Source: Proteobacteria bacterium UBA6920
Lineage (GTDB): Bacteria > Pseudomonadota > Gammaproteobacteria > SG8-11
DNA: 7,320 nt
Direction of reading: 5' to 3'
Assembly: GCA_002448875.1 (NCBI GenBank)
Contig: DKAS01000011.1
Coordinates: forward strand, 3,940-11,259
In this document: piece by piece, positions 5,200 through 7,320 of the stretch
Layout: every line of letters begins with the position of its first letter
Numbering within the stretch: the first letter of the stretch is position 1
Notes under the pieces: generated by a model
Database searches by the model: none
Told to the model about the DNA's origin: nothing
Seen by the model: the letters and a program-made list of their open reading frames with translations, nothing else
Position numbers and translations under genes: made by a program

Positions 5200-6051
5200 A
5201 TGAAATTATTATCGGGCCGTATGCTGTCCCGGTCCTGGAAACCGATAGCGATTGTATTGTTGTCCACGCTCGTGGGTGCCTGTGGTGACGGCGGGCCCGA
5301 AAGCGATGCCGCCGAGGGCCGCGGCCTGTCCGTGCCGCTGCCGAAATCCATTCTTGCCGCCCAAACGGCGGTTAACGCGGACGTTCTCATCGATGTCATC
5401 GTCGATGGCAATACCAACGATCCCAAGCATCTGAGCGGCCTGGTCAGGGACGAACAGAAAAAGGTTTTTTCCAGTACCACGGTCCTCAAGCTGGATGTGG
5501 GGGACCGCAGCTTATCCCTGATCTACTATCTGGACGATCCACAATTCAAACTTGTGAAGGTCATCGATACCAGTGAACTTGTCGTCACGGTGGCGGAGAA
5601 CAAAACTACTGTAGCGGATTTTGCCGCGATAAAAATGCGTTACATCGACAGTGATAACGACGGATTCAGCAATATTACCGAAATTATCAAGCGCACCGAT
5701 CCGAGGGACCCGGAGTCCCTGCCGGTTCCCGAACAGCCCGCGGGGCTGACCGCCGCGGGCGGTAATGCGAAAGTGACTTTGGAATGGCCGGCGGTGGAAG
5801 GTGCCACCGTGTATACCTTGTTTTGGGGCCAGGCGGACACGGTGGATGGAGCCAGTTCGCGTCTGGACAATGTCACCAGCCCTTATGTCCATACGGGGCT
5901 TACCAATGAAACGAAATATTTCTATCGCCTGATGGCATCCAACAAGATTGGAGATGGCCCACTATCGACAGTTGTGAGCGCAACCCCCGGCGGTTGGGGG
6001 CGGTGGGACAACCCCAATTCGAAATGGGACAAGGCAACCTGGGGGCCGTAG
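5200..6051 (+). CDS. Outer-membrane lipoprotein with calcium-loop motif, FN3 domain and Trp-rich tail
   Basis: The protein has 283 residues. I start it at the ATG at 5200, which has AGAAGG (5185-5190) nine bases upstream and gives a correct lipoprotein signal: basic n-region, a hydrophobic stretch (about 16-25) and VGAC with Cys28 lipidated. Gly at +2 predicts outer-membrane sorting. Residues about 45-145 are probably a beta-rich domain I cannot name. DSDNDGFSN (150-158), followed by an acidic residue three positions later, matches the D-x-D-x-D-G calcium-binding loop of thrombospondin type 3/EF-hand-like repeats. Residues about 177-265 read as a fibronectin type III domain: LEWPAVEGATVY, then YFYRLMASN, then IGDGPLS. 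The last 18 residues hold four tryptophans in a Gly/Asn/Lys context. It is followed 45 bases later by a fibre-like gene, probably in the same operon. A surface adhesin or anchor role is inferred. Confidence 0.85.
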   Translation: MKLLSGRMLSRSWKPIAIVLLSTLVGACGDGGPESDAAEGRGLSVPLPKSILAAQTAVNADVLIDVIVDGNTNDPKHLSGLVRDEQKKVFSSTTVLKLDVGDRSLSLIYYLDDPQFKLVKVIDTSELVVTVAENKTTVADFAAIKMRYIDSDNDGFSNITEIIKRTDPRDPESLPVPEQPAGLTAAGGNAKVTLEWPAVEGATVYTLFWGQADTVDGASSRLDNVTSPYVHTGLTNETKYFYRLMASNKIGDGPLSTVVSATPGGWGRWDNPNSKWDKATWGP

Positions 6052-6082
6052 GCGGCGACGATGGTTTCATCGATATTGGAAT

Positions 6083-6094
6083 GGAGGAAAGGGG
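6083..6094 (+). promoter_or_regulatory. Ribosome binding site that decides the fibre gene start
   Basis: GGAGG (6083-6087) lies nine bases before the ATG at 6097, followed by a second purine run AAAGGGG. An earlier in-frame ATG at 6061 lacks such a site and would spoil the signal peptide, so 6097 is preferred. Confidence 0.7.
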
Positions 6095-6096
6095 TC

Positions 6097-7158
6097 ATGA
6101 AAAAAAGATACACAGCCTTTTTGTTGCTCGTGGGCGTGGCCGCCTTGGCGGGGAGGGCATGGGCGCAACCCGTCGATGAATCGATTTGGACACCCACATT
6201 TAATACCGACGAAGTCATTAGTTCTGATAAAGTAAACAAGAATTTTAAGGCATTGAAAGATGCCACCAACTCCAAGCAGGATCCGGTGCAGAGCTGTGCC
6301 GCCGGGCAGGCCATTCGCGCCGTGAGCGCTACCGGTACCGTCACCTGCGAGGTGGTAAGCGTCCCTAACGGCGGCATTACCGGCGTGAACGCCGGCGCGG
6401 GCCTGAGCGGCGGCGGCAGCACGGGTACGGTCACGTTGTCGGTCGATAATACGGCCACGCAAAAGCGTGTCACAGGCACCTGTAATGCCAGTCAGAAAAT
6501 GGTCGGCGTCAACGCCGATGGTACGGTGAACTGCCAGGCGGACGCCGATTCCGGCGGCGATATCACCGGCGTCACGGCCGGCAGCGGTCTGACCGGCGGC
6601 GGCGCCACCGGAGCCGTTACCTTGTCGGTAGACACCGCGGTCACCCAGGCGCGGGTAACCGGTACCTGCGGCGCGGCCCAGAAAATGCTCGGCGTCAATG
6701 CCAACGGTACGGTGAATTGCGCTGCGGATGCGGGAGCCAATATTCAGAATTCAGGCGTTGAAGTAGTAACGTCGGCGGCTAACATTCAGCTTACCAACAC
6801 GACGTCCAGTGTCTTGAAACTTTCTCTGACGGTACCCGCGGCCGGGAAAATCGTTGTTTCCTTTTCCGCTTACTACCGAATGAACCATGTCAGCGGTACG
6901 GCGGATACCATCGAGCTGGGAGTTTCCGATTCGGGAAGTAGCAGCCCCAGTAGCCTGAACAGCCGGCGTTTTCTCTATCTGGATACAGCATTTCCATCAG
7001 GAAATTTTTTTGGCAGCGTGGCGGGTGGGGATGTGTTCGTGGTTACGGCCGGGGGAACCTATACCTACTATCTCTTAGGCCTGTCGGATAAAGCGGCATC
7101 GACCGTCAACTTTTATGTCTCGCATCCGATGTTACAGGCGCTCTTTATTCCTAACTAG
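6097..7158 (+). CDS. Exported fibre-like repeat protein with regularly spaced Cys pairs
   Basis: The protein has 353 residues. MKKR, a hydrophobic core and cleavage after AWA (21-23) give a clear Sec signal peptide. Residues about 24-65 form a linker with a short, possibly helical segment (KVNKNFKALKDA). Two repeat units (about 92-152 and 153-214) each contain ITGV, AGxGLxGGG, TLSVD and a C-x16-C hairpin ending GTVNC. A third, N-terminal C-x16-C copy (67-84) lacks the glycine-rich part. ITGVxAGxGLxGGG segments are familiar from phage tail fibres and bacterial surface fibres, where they form trimeric beta structures. Residues about 215-353 are a beta-rich, Ser/Thr/Gly/Tyr domain, perhaps a jelly-roll head. 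No autotransporter barrel, LPXTG or PEP-CTERM signal is seen, so how it stays at the surface is open; the preceding lipoprotein gene is an obvious candidate partner. No phage genes flank it. Confidence 0.85.
   Translation: MKKRYTAFLLLVGVAALAGRAWAQPVDESIWTPTFNTDEVISSDKVNKNFKALKDATNSKQDPVQSCAAGQAIRAVSATGTVTCEVVSVPNGGITGVNAGAGLSGGGSTGTVTLSVDNTATQKRVTGTCNASQKMVGVNADGTVNCQADADSGGDITGVTAGSGLTGGGATGAVTLSVDTAVTQARVTGTCGAAQKMLGVNANGTVNCAADAGANIQNSGVEVVTSAANIQLTNTTSSVLKLSLTVPAAGKIVVSFSAYYRMNHVSGTADTIELGVSDSGSSSPSSLNSRRFLYLDTAFPSGNFFGSVAGGDVFVVTAGGTYTYYLLGLSDKAASTVNFYVSHPMLQALFIPN
6370..6738 (+). repeat. Two tandem coding repeats of about 61-62 codons
   Basis: Unit 1 runs 6370-6552 and unit 2 from 6553 to about 6738. 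Protein similarity is high (shared TLSVD, VTGTC, QKM, GVNA, GTVNC) while many third codon positions differ, so the duplication is not recent and has been kept under selection for the protein. Confidence 0.85.
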
Positions 7159-7194
7159 CACAGATAACTGCATAACATGATCAGCACGGTCGCC

Positions 7195-7222
7195 GCCGCT
7201 GGCGTCATGGAGACGCAGCGGC
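7195..7222 (+). terminator. Strong hairpin after the fibre gene, possible terminator
   Basis: CCGCTGGCGTC (7196-7206) pairs with GACGCAGCGG (7212-7221) over a five-base loop with one bulged G; the pair 7195/7222 extends it. It lies 36 bases after the stop codon at 7158. There is no T-run after it, so it may act as an mRNA-stabilising stem or a factor-assisted terminator and not as a classical intrinsic one. Confidence 0.45.
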
Positions 7223-7296
7223 CGCGGACTGGCGGGCGCGTTTGCAGCGAACTCTGCGTAAGAAACCTGTACGCGCAATTACGATTTTCACATACT

Positions 7297-7320
7297 CACG
7301 TCCACGTCCACGTCCACGTC
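7297..7320. repeat. Hexanucleotide tandem repeat (CACGTC)4 at window edge
   Basis: Four exact copies of CACGTC fill 7297-7320 and the array may continue beyond the window. On the minus strand one frame reads alternating Asp-Val and then Ser-Met-stop (TGA at 7288-7290), so it might be the C-terminus of a minus-strand gene entering from the right. Another frame would give Arg-Gly repeats. The visible part is too short to choose between coding and non-coding. Confidence 0.8.

Noticed and set aside
4548..5489. Minus-strand open frame of 313 codons spanning the divergent region
   Set aside because: It overlaps the first STN gene in another frame and runs antisense to the 5200-6051 lipoprotein; composition is Arg-rich and unnatural, and both overlapping genes have clear signals.
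6097..7158. Prophage tail-fibre gene
   Set aside because: The protein has a Sec signal peptide, follows a lipoprotein gene, and no tail, lysis or packaging genes are nearby; the fibre-type repeat alone does not show a prophage.

Overview
This window looks like chromosomal DNA of a diderm, probably proteobacterial (perhaps gammaproteobacterial) organism. Most genes are GC-rich, Shine-Dalgarno-type ribosome sites precede most of them, two genes carry lipoprotein signals and three carry Sec-type signal peptides. The lineage is an inference from style and gene content. I see no rRNA, tRNA, CRISPR array, transposase or phage packaging gene.

Layout. The left edge (1-104) holds the last 33 codons of a plus-strand gene. 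It converges on an orphan, cysteine- and aromatic-rich lipoprotein gene on the minus strand (146-1003). A 570-base stretch follows without a convincing gene; it contains a perfect 14-bp inverted repeat (1166-1205). At 1574-3085 is a GT-C glycosyltransferase of the GT39/ArnT-like type, preceded by an extended -10 promoter and a good ribosome site. Converging on it from the right are two tandem minus-strand paralogues (4238-4879, then 3222-3980). Each is a signal peptide, one domain resembling the short N-terminal domain of secretins and TonB receptors (STN/N0), and a low-complexity tail. An 82-bp palindromic element and a promoter with a perfect TATAAT lie between them. Divergent from this pair is a probable two-gene plus-strand operon: a lipoprotein with a calcium-loop motif, a fibronectin type III domain and a Trp-rich tail (5200-6051), then an exported fibre-like protein with a 62-residue repeat carrying regularly spaced cysteine pairs (6097-7158). 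The right edge has a strong hairpin (7195-7222) and four copies of a hexanucleotide repeat running off the window.

How the parts may work together. Five of the six complete genes encode exported proteins and the sixth is a membrane glycosyltransferase, so this is a cell-envelope or surface region. The fibre and the FN3 lipoprotein are the likeliest functional pair, with the lipoprotein as an outer-membrane anchor or partner of a secreted fibre. The orphan STN proteins may bind a secretin, a TonB-type receptor or peptidoglycan. None of these links is demonstrated by the sequence; they rest on adjacency and domain type. The best candidates for something undescribed are the STN twins and the divergent lipoprotein/fibre pair.
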